Shown here piece after piece: positions 54,720-64,000 of a DNA stretch of 64,000 nucleotides (positions within the stretch are counted from its first letter, which is position 1; every line of letters starts with the position of its first letter). Position numbers and translations under genes: made by a program. The notes beneath the pieces were generated by a model. It had not been told where the DNA came from and ran no database searches. It worked only from the letters and a program-made list of their open reading frames with translations. Source of the DNA: Corbicula japonica (taxonomy: Eukaryota > Mollusca > Bivalvia > Venerida > Cyrenidae); contig JAZAYU010000263.1 in NCBI GenBank assembly GCA_038501625.1, forward strand, positions 1 to 64,000, given 5' to 3'.

Positions 54720-55640
54720 ATCTAGTGGCCATCAGTGTAGATCCACATCAGCCTGCACATCTGTGCCATCTGTGAAGAATCCACACTGATTCATTCTTGG
54801 TCAGAAATAACCTTATGGGACGAGAAGCGACTAGTTTATATCCTATGATAAACCACAGCGATCTGCGCACCACAGATCCAGATCTGCCTGTACATTCATG
54901 AAGTCAGGAAGTCTTATTGGTCAGTTATAAACTTATGAATGTAGACATGGCCTTGTCAAGAATAATCTTATAAATCTAGAAGCATTGAATGAAACCCCAA
55001 TCAGACTCAATGATGTGTCAGTGTAGATCTAGATTAGCATGCACATCCATGCCGACTGATAAGGATCCTCGTACTGTTCTATTTTTTGGTCAAAAATAAC
55101 CTTTGTGACAAGAAAGCGACTAGTTTATTTCCTAGCTCATCAAGCAACACAGATGGGAGTCCACTGTAGATCCAGGTCTGCCTGTGCTTTGTGCAGTCTG
55201 ATCAGGATTTACACGATCCATTTATTGATTGGTCAGGAATAAAACTTTATAAATCTAGACAAATCTTGGTCAAGAATAATCTTGTGAATTTTTAAAAGCA
55301 TCTAGAAAAGCCCCGATCAATCTCATTGCAGCTAGTGTAGATCCAGATCAGCATGCACATACATGCTGTCTGATAAGGATCCACATACTGCTCCATTTTT
55401 TTTTTGGCTAGAAATAACGCAATGAGATGAAATGCGACTATTGTGCATACCCTAGCTGACCAAGCTGCAAGGAAGTCAAAAACATGTCGTAGATCCAGAT
55501 CATTCTGTACTTTAGTGCTGTCTGATCAGAATTTGCACCATCCACATTTAGTCAAGAATAACCTTATTAAACTAGAGAGGGCTTGCATAGATCCTGATAA
55601 GACCGATGTGTTTGTTGTCTTGATCACTTTCAGGTCAAAA
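54720..55640. repeat. Tandem block of the 'gtagatccagatcagc' family, about 300-bp period
   Basis: Roughly three diverged copies (starting near 54733, 55018 and 55335), each with 'tgtagatc.agat.agc.tgcacat', '..aaaataacctt..gcgactagtttat' and a second half with 'gtagatccaggtctgcctgt'. Related to the interior of the TTAA MITEs. Confidence 0.65.
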
Positions 55641-56042
55641 TATTAACCTTAATATATTGAGCGAATGGTGCAGGATGTGTCGAATCTCCGCAAAATTCAT
55701 CCGATTTAAAAATGTCGGGTACCAATTAAGTTCTGTAAATTAAATCTTAACCTTCTTCTCCAGTATTAACTGATTTTCGGGGAATAGACTTTAATAATAA
55801 TCATAAGGGATATAATCAACAAAATCATTTCAATGTTGAACTCTGTACGTTTCGGCCTACGACCTGTTCAAAACAAAATACAGATTGCCTTATATGCAAG
55901 TGTTATTTTCGTAGACTTGTTTCGGTTTTCATATTAGATATGACAAATAAACAGTAGACATTCATTGAGAAATAGCAATTGTTTGGATGTATTCGAGAAA
56001 TGGCCATTATTAAGTTTTGTTTTGATGAATTAACGCTTCACG
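55641..56042. other. No gene recognised
   Basis: Contains 'gtacgtttcggcctacgacctg' style sequence reminiscent of the 3' region of some retroelements; not sufficient to classify. Confidence 0.3.
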
Positions 56043-56043
56043 G

Positions 56044-56122
56044 TGCGCATGCGTATTGAGATCTCACGGTTTCACGGTGCGCATGCGCAATGACATGAGC
56101 GGTTTCACGGTGCGCATGCGCT
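56044..56122. promoter_or_regulatory. Three NRF1-like sites in a GC-rich minisatellite
   Basis: TGCGCATGCG cores at 56044, 56078 and 56111 (34 and 33 bp apart), inside repeats of 'ttcacggtgcgcatgcgc'. The second site is a full match to the NRF1 consensus YGCGCAYGCGCR. CpG content is far above the surroundings. Downstream 'tcacgg/tccacg/ttcacg' hexamers continue to about 56175. Could be a CpG-island promoter; no adjacent gene could be established. Confidence 0.45.
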
Positions 56123-56175
56123 GTAGTATCACGGTTCACGGTCCACGATCCACGCTTCACGTTACACGCTGCGCG

Positions 56176-56966
56176 AGCGTTATCGTTCGTCGCAAGGTTT
56201 CTCACGCAAAATCGGGGAACCGAATCGCAGGCTTAGCTGTAACTATTGACTTACCATTTTGTTTCTCCTAATTGAAGAAGATTGTAATATTCTTATTTTT
56301 AAAATATTTATTATATTTAAAAAATAATTAAAACAACAAAATTGCAAGCTTTTAAAACAGACGTAATTTTATAGACCTTTAATAAAGCATTCCGATGAGC
56401 TCTACGGTACAGGGATCAATATGTTTCAAGTTGAATTACCTTGTTCCTTTAATACATTCTTTACAGGCGGAACTTTTTCTGCCAGCCAATGTAAATGGGT
56501 TTCATTACAACGAGGGTTAAGTACTGGGCATGCAAAAATAATTAGGACCATAGCATATGTATTCTACTGGGCAAAGAACTTACCATATCGTCAAGAAGAC
56601 AAATGCACGATAACAAGCATTCATAAGTTGATGAGAAATACTGAAGAAAAGCCAACTTTATGGAATTTGAGAATGGCACCCTCATGTGTATTTTCGGTTT
56701 CAAGCTCATTAGGTGTTTCCAGATACTTTTACCGCACAAAGCATCAGACCAAGTGATTATAGTGATGATTTTTTTAAAATTATCAATGTTATAAACAATC
56801 TAAACTTTGGATCTACAAAAAGCTGCTTTGGTGGCACATTGCACTGCAAAAACAAAGAATTAATTTCATGCTTAAACGTTTAGATTAAAACTTATTCAAG
56901 AAACAGAAATGAATGTCATGCCTGTATATAATCATCGCGTTCGGTTTTAGCTAGAAAAAAGGTTAA
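56176..56966. other. No gene recognised
   Basis: A 111-codon ORF at 56421-56756 (plus) has no motif that I recognise, and its codon pattern is not convincing. If the NRF1 cluster is a promoter this would be the first place to look for a transcript. Confidence 0.3.
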
Positions 56967-57328
56967 ATATGCATATCAGGAATCGCCACATTCAGAAAAA
57001 CAGCCTCCCCACACAGTCAAAAAGAAGAGAGAGGGAGAGAGCATGGTTAATAAAATGATCAGTTTCAAAAAAGACACCAATAACAATAAACAAAAATGAG
57101 AATCCGAGGGGTTACCGCCTTGGAACGGTCAGTGGGAAATCAAATTTTCAATCGGGGGTTAAACCAGGTTCTAGGGTGCACCAACCTCACACTTGCCTCA
57201 ACAGGTTCACAAAACAAGTACAAGTTGTCTTGGTGAAAAAACCCCAACCCACTCATCGGCTCAACAATGTTGCATGCAAAAGCACACAAACATATAAAAC
57301 ATAAGAAGCTAAAAGCATTGCAAAGCCA
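56967..57328 (+). repeat. Dispersed repeat family with internal hairpin, copy 3
   Basis: Starts 'atatgcatatcaggaatcgc' and matches 9096-9508 through 'accgccttggaacggtcagt', 'taaaccaggttct' and 'gcattgcaaagccaa'. The hairpin is decayed here ('cagtgggaaatcaaattttc') and the purine tract is short. Confidence 0.7.
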
Positions 57329-57649
57329 ATCCCGGGGTCCCGGTCCATGGTCCTCAAACTTGAACATGCATGTTAACTGTGAAAGTACCTGTGTCCTATT
57401 AACTTAATTCTTAAAACTGATCTTCAAGTTGATCGAGGCAACAGGAATAATAGCTCCTGTTTGATCACTGTTCGAATTACAAATTCCTTACCTAGTTACT
57501 TCAATTTAAAACTGATGTTTGCTTATTACCTTAAGTATTTTTTCACTAATCTTGTCCTTTCTAACTACTTTCATATGGAACTTGGATGCATGTCGGTTCA
57601 TAAGCATTAACATTGCGTACTTATTCATTAATAATAATTTACTATATTT

Positions 57650-57970
57650 ATTATATTTATATTGCTCTTCTATTTGCTGACGAAACCTTCATTGCTCAAA
57701 CAACGTCTTACGCCTCCGATCTAAATCGAATTTCGATATACGATTTATACTGTATATTAGCTTTGTGAAAACAATGGCAGATTAAATTTAACCGGGACAA
57801 AACGGAGGTGATATTCGTTATGCTGATAGCATTTAAGAAAACCGCAGTTCAACAAAATTAATATTTGACAATGTATAATTAAACTATACCAATCACCATA
57901 TCCACGAGTTACCTTAAGCGAGGCCGGCAGATGGCAAAGCACATAAACAAGGGGATTGCATTCGGTTGGT
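57650..57970 (+). pseudogene. Decayed LINE reverse transcriptase fragment
   Basis: Pieces in shifting frames: LLFADETFIAQTTSYASDLN (about 57664-57723, equivalent to the catalytic FADDT region with Asp changed to Glu), WQIKFNRDKTEVIFV (about 57777-57821), and VTLSEAGRWQS (about 57909-57941), each with typical spacing in CR1/jockey-like RTs. Frameshifts and stops separate them. A plain relic. Confidence 0.6.
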
Positions 57971-58257
57971 TAAACCGAAAATTAATCCTGCAGTGCTGTT
58001 TTGCTGGACTGGAGAATATCGCCAAGCAGGTTAGAGCAAATTTTAGGTATTGACTTGTAATCACTGTGTGCCCACTAGATGGAAAAGATTGTTTATTATA
58101 TATATTTTAAAAAATAAAGTCACGTCTTTAATACAACGTCTCACAATTTTTATTTATATGATTGTGAAACGACACGTATTTTACTTAGTTCAAGATTTGT
58201 TTATTATGAACAACCAGATAAGTTTTTATTATTTAACATGTGTTAATGTGTTTTAAG

Positions 58258-58373
58258 ATGTAGACGAATGCTTACTTCTGACTACTTGCAAGAATAATGG
58301 AAGTTGTACTAACGTTCCTGGAAGTTACACGTGTAATTTCTCGAATGGATGGACGGGGCCACATGTCAAACAG
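58258..58373 (+). pseudogene. Broken EGF-like (calcium-binding type) exon
   Basis: Acceptor 'tgttttaag' then, in phase 1, VDECLLLTTCKNNGSCTNVP and GSYTCNFSNGWTGPH. Cysteines 1-4, the Ca-binding DVDEC start and the GWTG turn fit an EGF_CA domain; cysteine 5 is replaced by Phe (TTC) and cysteine 6 is lost, apparently by a 1-nt deletion in 'cacatgtcaaacag', which also puts the donor (CAG|GTTTTA) out of the usual 1-1 phase. Isolated, with no neighbouring EGF exon seen. Confidence 0.6.
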
Positions 58374-58485
58374 GTTTTAGAAATAGCGAACTATATTAAC
58401 CTGGGTATAATTTAAGTGTAACTCTACTGTTTTAGATAATTATGGGTTTACCGTTACTGCATCCAATATGGATGTGCAATTATAA

Positions 58486-58739
58486 AACACTTAAATTCAT
58501 TTAAAAACAATTTAAAAATTACACTTTCACATTTAAAATCTCCTATTCTTCGAAAGTACAATATTTCTACACCAATCAAATTGACAATGAATGATGGAAG
58601 GCGCAGATCTTATCCGTCTATTTTCAAGTGTAATTCTAAGAGGTGCAGATGCTGTGAATATTTGAAATGTAATTCTATCATTAAATCTACAGTTAACGGC
58701 GGAACTTTCTCTGTTAACATTAATAATGATATAGACTGA
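58486..58739 (+). pseudogene. Penelope-like element fragment (RT to GIY-YIG linker)
   Basis: Open frame of about 80 codons ending TGA at 58737. It contains IFKCNSKRCRCCEYLKC followed by STVNGGTFSVNI. The spacing C-x4-C-x-C-C-x5-C and the 'S-x-V-x-G-x-x-F' tail resemble the cysteine motif found just before the GIY-YIG endonuclease in Penelope-like elements. The endonuclease itself is absent. Assignment from memory of the motif, so moderate. Confidence 0.45.
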
Positions 58740-59800
58740 CGAACTGAAAATTTTGTTTACGTTTTAAATAAGACCATTTCTTTTTTTTAAGCAGAAAAAC
58801 TAAAGGCTAATACCTGTTTGTTAACTACAACAAAGTCCTACTTACATAATCTGGAATTTTCTTTAAAACTGATACATATCAAGTTTAAAACTCAAAAATT
58901 AACTTTTCTATGGCACGTTGTCATTATTTACATGGTGTATTGATCTCCATTTTGTGATGTTACGCGTGACGTCATCGCAGTTCAAACTGACCGGGGAAGT
59001 TCTCAAACTTCACTTTGACTGTCAAAATGTTATCACCCTCGCCTTACGGAGAAGTTATTTATGATTCCAACCGACTTCTGATGTTTTGGATTTATAAAAC
59101 TTTAATCACTCTTTACAATCTCTTTTTCACTCTAAGATAATCAGAGTTTTACCACAACATGTTAATTTTAATACTCCCCCCCCCCCCGTTTTAACGGATG
59201 ACTAAAAACGCGAGGGATCCGGCACATGAGAGATCATTGTTCTTTATTTATAAATATAATCCGCTCCAATCACCTATTGCGGTATGTCTTATACTCTTCT
59301 TTATTTTCGTTGGGACACAAGGAGTGCTGACAGGAGTGCTAATATTCACGGCTACCATGAATAATTCGTTCTAGTAAGAAAAATAGACCCGAGGAAAATA
59401 TTTATTTAGTGGGTAATGATATTTTTATAGAGCTTCATTTCAGTTTTTGATAGTTTCAATCAGTATTGTTATTATTTACCATTTTGAAAGCCGTTTATTA
59501 TGTGCAGTACATATATTTGTGTATACATTGAGAAGCGCACAACTTGGGGCTAGGCGGCGAGGACAGTTATATGCATTTTCGTTTTTTACTGCCCATGCAC
59601 AGTATCAATCAAACCGAACATGTGGTATTTTTATACGTATCATATTCGAAGTTTATTTTTCATATACATTTATTCACACACCAGAAGAAAAGAATTAAAT
59701 CAGCGTATATTTCTATGTTGTTGTTCGTACTACCCTGCCTTTGTTCTGATTTGATGGGAATCTAGAATACGTAGGACCAGCCAAAACTGGGCTATAAATT
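58740..59800. other. No gene recognised
   Basis: AT-rich with a C12 run at 59176-59187. Small ORFs at 59447-59765 overlap in two frames and have no motif. Confidence 0.35.
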
Positions 59801-61046
59801 ACGGTGTTCCGTTGAGGCCATCGTTGTTTCGCCCTGTCGACCGCATGGGCCAGAACACGAAAACGCGAAAACACGATGCGAGATCGCGAAACAACGATGC
59901 GAGATTGCGAAACAACGATGCGAGATCGCGAAAACACGATGAGAGGTCGCGAAAGCACGATGCGATATAGCGATATTAATATCCCCCTCGCATCGTACTT
60001 TCGCGATCTCGCATCGTTTTTTCGCGCTTTCGCATCTTGTTGTCGCATTTTCGTGATCTCACCCCGATTCGAGAACTCGAAACAACGATGCGAGATCGCG
60101 ATGTTGGCTTCTTTTTGTTTCTTTCGTGACGAAAAGTTTTTTTTAAAGTAAGTAAATAAAACAATCGTTGGGTATGTTCGCGACTGTACCAACTTAGGTT
60201 ACCTTTAACAGACATCGGAAGAGTAGTTCCCCTTGAGAATCGGTTGGCGTGGCTACGGATGCCGTAGCGTAAGGCCAATTAAGACTTACTAGCAGAAGTA
60301 GAGCCTACCGTCAGGTAAACTTTTACTGTTAGAAACAGCAGTTTACTACGATATCCTTTCTACCGCTGTTACCTCTCTAGCACTAACAACGGTTACGACG
60401 GTTGTCCATTCTTACTGCTACTGACAGCGTATTATCACTAATAGGTTTGCGCTAGTATCTGGGTTATATTTCAGGATCGGGTGCCTCTTAGGATATGATT
60501 CATGACATCAGATGTTAAACTAATTCTATATTGTATTTAAAATAATAGGAAACCAAACTTTTTAAAGTTCAACAACATTTGGAAATTTCAACCAAGTTGA
60601 TTAAAGTTTTATTTTCTCTGCTGCAGGATAAGTATTCGGGCGAGGATACTTAAGTTACCGAGTGATTTAGGCCCACCACTGTAACCTATATGCGAGATCG
60701 CGAAACAACGCTGCAAGGGTGCGATATTAATATCGCACCCTCGCATCGTACTTTCGCGATCTCGCATCGAGTTATCGCGTTTTCGTGATCTAGCTGTCCT
60801 GAAGGCGACACCACGAAAATGCGAAACACGATGGAAGAACGCGAAACAACGACTCGAGGTCGCGAAAGCACGATACGAGGGCGCGATATTAAAATCCCGA
60901 TCTCTCATCGTACTTTCGCTATCTCGCATCGTGTTTTCGCGATCTCGCATCGTTGTTTCGCGATCTCGCATCGTGTTTCCGCGTTTCCGTGTCCTCGCCT
61001 TAGAGGTCGACAGCGCGAAACAACGATGGCCTCAACGGAATTCCGT
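59801..61046. mobile_element. Foldback-type element with long inverted repeats made of 21-bp minisatellites
   Basis: Left end acggtgttccgttgaggcca (59801) and right end reading inward acggaattccgttgaggcca (61046) continue with near-identical sequence, 'tcgttgtttcgc.ctgtcgacc', into direct repeats of a 21-22 bp motif 'cgatgcgagatcgcgaaaca'. The inverted repeats span at least about 100 bp at each end, and further minisatellite blocks in opposing orientation lie at 59986-60090 and 60739-60790. The middle (about 60130-60660) is non-repetitive. Heptapeptide-repeat ORFs on both strands (MRDRETT-like) are translations of the minisatellite. No transposase; no clear target duplication. Confidence 0.75.
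60716..60741. repeat. 26-bp perfect palindrome inside the foldback element
   Basis: AGGGTGCGATATT followed directly by its reverse complement. A decayed equivalent ('gcgatattaatatccccctc') is at about 59970-59990. Confidence 0.85.
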
Positions 61047-62988
61047 ACTACTTATTGACTAGAAAACAAGAACTCCATGTCATATTTATATGAATGTACG
61101 TTTTTATTAATCCTCCATAGTGTGACGGAAGTTGATGCCTCAGTTGCTAAATGCAAAACAGTATACGTTAAGCCGGTTGATCTGACAAGATAAATTTTTT
61201 AATTTAACATGTTTTTGTTCATCACACGAGTCAAAATAAAACATAGTCAGATGACGGCACATCTTAGTGATACATGTAATGTTCTTCAAAAGTGGTGACT
61301 CTTCAAAAGTGGTGACGTCTCCGATTTTAAATAATATTTTCGGATAATTTCAGTTTCAGTTGTTTTATTGTCTATGTTTAAAAATAAACCACTTCTGTTT
61401 AAATTCCATTTAAAACTAGCGCATAGTTGATAAACTCAATGAAAACGCCATGTTTGACATGTCCTCCGATCTTTACTTGTATACATGACGTCACGCGCAT
61501 TTCGTACATCGGCATTTAAAAACGTCTAAAATGTGAATAGACAATATGCCTTATAAAAAATGAAATAAAACGGTTTGGAGATATTTAATAACTGGTTATA
61601 TTAGCGTATTCTTTTCAAGTTAATTTTGATTTAATGTATGAAATAACGAAGGTCATATTTTCAGTATGAGAGAAGTCGGGGGGGGGGGGGGGGGGTCGTC
61701 CAAACTTGCCGTACGCTCGTGATCTCAATGGACATGGCTGTTTATCAATTCGGATAGGCCCATCTGACTGAAACCCTTAGTAACTTAACAATTTAGTATA
61801 TTACCGAGACAAGCACTTTCTATAAATGTATATTAAGTCATTGAGATCAGCAAGTCAAACGCCCAAATCAAAGAAGTAAAACTTCCCGTAAACATATTGC
61901 ACACACCAGAAACCTTACCTCGTGATAATACTACTAATTCTTATCTATTTTAAACCATTTTAATTTAAAACTTACCTTGACAAAACTTTTATGAAGCTAT
62001 TTCAGCATCAGTTGCAGTAAAATGTCATGGGCGCGGCCATTTTATTTTTCACGGAAATTCCCGATTTTATCCGAGTCAGCGGAACGTCCGTTAATTTAAA
62101 AGTAGTATTGAATCAACAAACCAAAATATACATATTTTTTCAATTTTATTATTTTTAGCATAAATCGCACATCTTATTATTTCATTATGTCCACTAAGAA
62201 TTTTTTAATACCGAAAATATCAATATACATCGAATTTAAGTAAAATTACAGTATTTTCTATTGTCTGCCTAAGGGCTATTTAGTATATAGGAACAAATAT
62301 ACATGGTCGATTTTCAATCGATTATTATTCGACAATTGATACTTGATGTTAATGTTAAAAGGTGTAGTTCAAGGCATAAGGTTCAAATTTGACTATTTTA
62401 TCAAATTTTGTAAACAGTTTCTGCCTAAGTCTGCTTTCTACATATTTCTTGTCTGCCTAAGGCGAAGATATCTGTTCCTTTATATCTGTAGGTTTGTTCG
62501 TTGGTTACTTATCTCACCCATATGTATCTTACTTCCACGAAAATGAATCCTTTCGGGGATCCCTTAATTCGAAAGTTAGCTGTTTGAATTGAATTATCTC
62601 CCCTTAACTTAATGTATATCTTCAATTCAGTGTATCGAAAGATCCAGATGACTTTCATTGTGTGTGTCTTTGTCTATAGCACTAGTGTGCATAAAAACTC
62701 CAAAAGTAAAAAAGGAGGAAGCACGATGCTAATAGATGTGTATATGTAATTGTCCTACATGTTTGTATATGTATAAAAAAAATAAGTGTATGTAAATGTC
62801 TAGGCAGTCAGAGGGTCATTTGTGGATAGTCATGGTTTATATGCGTTGCCGGAAGATTTCTCTATTGAGAACTTGGATGGCACGTCTATAACCATGTACA
62901 GCACTCTTGGCTAGGCGATGTCGCCGTGTCTGGTGCTTAGATCTGTTCCTTTATGTCTGTAGGTTTGTTCGTTGGTTATTTATCTCAC

Positions 62989-63035
<47 letters not shown>

Positions 63036-63412
63036 AAATAGACGAAAAGGGAACTTTTAAAGGGAATCTTGTAATTTTCAAGAAAGAAAGATAGAAGCAG
63101 ACACAGTTTACTTATTTAATCCTCCCTGCCTTCTAAGTATGACCTAGAGACTCAGCGACCGAATCATGACAACTCATAAATTCATTGAAAATGTAAGTTT
63201 AAAAAAAAATGTTGAAGCTGTTGCAACAATTTCATAGAGTGACAATAAGTCGATTAAAGAATCTACATTTATTCAGTTTCAATAAAATACCGCTTGTAGA
63301 GTTAGAACTCAAGATGAATAAATGTCCTTAAAATTTAATAAATATAAATAATAACAGCTTGTTACAAGAGCGAAATCTACCAACTTTTACGTAAATTAAC
63401 TTTAAAAAAAAG
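61047..63412. other. No gene recognised; simple repeats
   Basis: Holds a short tandem 'cttcaaaagtggtgac' (61286-61318), a G18 run (61678-61695), two copies of an about 55-bp phrase 'tctgttcctttat.tctgta' + 'ggtttgttcgttggtta' (62470-62525 and 62943-62997), and an AT microsatellite (62991-63033). ORFs of 60-70 codons lack motifs. Confidence 0.45.
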
Positions 63413-63483
63413 TGTCCCTTCTGAGTTTCGAACTCGGGGCCTGCGCTTTCGAGGCAGGAGTTAGCCATCACACTACAGAGAAC
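63413..63483 (-). tRNA. tRNA-like gene with near-complete cloverleaf (identity unclear)
   Basis: Minus strand, about 71 nt. Acceptor GTTCTCT pairs with AAGGGAC at six of seven positions (two G-U pairs). D arm has a short AGT/ACT stem with GG in the loop; the anticodon stem CTGCC/CGCAG has four of five pairs around loop TCGAAAG (GAA if the loop is taken as is, but position 33 is C not T); T arm CCGAG/CTCAG has four of five pairs with loop TTCGAAA. A box TAGTGTGATGG and B box AGTTCGAAACT are recognisable and a T8 run follows the 3' end. Could be a decayed tRNA, a SINE head, or a transcribed tRNA-like RNA. Confidence 0.45.
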
Positions 63484-63484
63484 G

Positions 63485-64000
63485 TAAATTTCGGTGTTGA
63501 AATTAACAATCAGTATCAAAGGAACTAGAAAGGAACCAGTAAGAGCTTTTAAAAACGAAAATGCTCGAACATGTAAGTGCCAGGTAAATACTTACACAAA
63601 ACATAAAAATCGTTACGGTAATCGTAAACAACACCCACTAACAACAATCGAAATAATTTATTTGATTTTCCCGCTGCATAATAATAAAAATCCCATTAGA
63701 TATCTCTCCACCCTGCTAGATGCCTCTCTGGTGTTAATAGCTACCAATCGAAATAGTTTATTTCATTTTTACGCTGCATAATAATAGAATACTAGTATTA
63801 TTCACAACATTTCATTGGTCGAAAAACTTGGTCAAAAGTGAGCTTAAACAGCTAACGCCGAATAACGCCGAAAAAATAGATCGATCTATTTTCATCTGCG
63901 CATGCACATCGCTACAAATGTAGGGCAATTTCTTAGCCGGATAGAGTCTATTAAGACGTTTCTATAGAAAATAGAAATATGCACTCGCTGCGCTCGTTTC
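63485..64000. other. No gene recognised; short direct repeat
   Basis: 'caatcgaaata.tttatttg' + 'cgctgcataataata' occurs at about 63648-63690 and again at 63747-63788, about 99 bp apart. Otherwise nothing supportable. Confidence 0.4.

Noticed and set aside
55850..55880. Minus-strand 'ggccgaaacgtacag', reminiscent of Penelope-like 3' regions or a hammerhead half
   Set aside because: The matching CTGATGA half is missing and no coding remnant is adjacent.
56421..56756. 111-codon ORF downstream of the NRF1-like cluster
   Set aside because: No recognisable domain, no splice or promoter elements that fit, and a comparable ORF exists on the opposite strand. Kept only as a place to look for transcripts.
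59713..61058. ORFs with heptapeptide repeats (MRDRETT-like) on both strands
   Set aside because: They follow from a 21-bp minisatellite period and appear in several frames and both strands.

Overview
This is a eukaryotic, AT-rich, intron-bearing and repeat-laden genomic window, most likely from a bivalve mollusc. That inference rests on the repeat families (elements whose ends carry hairpins of the type GTCC-ATA-GGAC, the 'caagagctgtc' and 'gtagatccagatcag' families), on a Ty3/Gypsy element with the integrase-first gene order reported from molluscs, fish, tunicates and echinoderms, and on decayed CR1/L2-like and Penelope-like remnants. There are no bacterial genes, operons or CRISPR arrays. 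Almost nothing here is an ordinary host gene.

Layout. 420-8133 is a tandem array of a 1.29-kb unit, first on the minus strand, then flipping at about 4320 to the plus strand through a palindromic junction. 8134-20811 is mostly non-array sequence: dispersed and tandem repeats, a 437-bp near-perfect tandem duplication, microsatellites, and three or four candidate exons of an unrecognised minus-strand gene (16050-19676). 20812-30169 is a second array of the same unit, split by a 5'-truncated CR1/L2-like LINE (26035-28885, ORF of at least 764 codons). Each unit carries a tRNA-Glu-like pol III cassette (A box, B box, usually a T run); 11 copies are present. The unit is itself a higher-order repeat of about three diverged modules.

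30170-35027 holds an ATT microsatellite, minisatellites, diverged duplications and a small spliced zinc-finger gene or pseudogene followed in frame by a Gln/His-rich tract. 35028-47252 is two near-identical LTR retrotransposons in tandem sharing the middle LTR (LTR-int-LTR-int-LTR, minus strand). Both have an intact gag-pol ORF (1481 and 1482 codons) in the order Gag-PR-IN-RT-RNaseH, a tRNA-Pro primer-binding site and a purine tract.

47253-64000 is accessory sequence: a Helitron-like composite repeat (49457-51869), piggyBac-type TTAA foldback MITEs, a 'gtagatccagatc' repeat block, a cluster of NRF1-like sites (56044-56122), a decayed LINE reverse transcriptase, a broken EGF exon, a Penelope-like fragment, a foldback element with long inverted repeats built of 21-bp minisatellites (59801-61046), and a second, better-folding tRNA-like gene at 63413-63483.

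The most informative items are the integrase-first tandem Gypsy pair with mosaic internal divergence, the pol III-bearing higher-order repeat arrays with readable recombination scars, and the zinc-finger/polyQ frame interrupted only by TAA codons.
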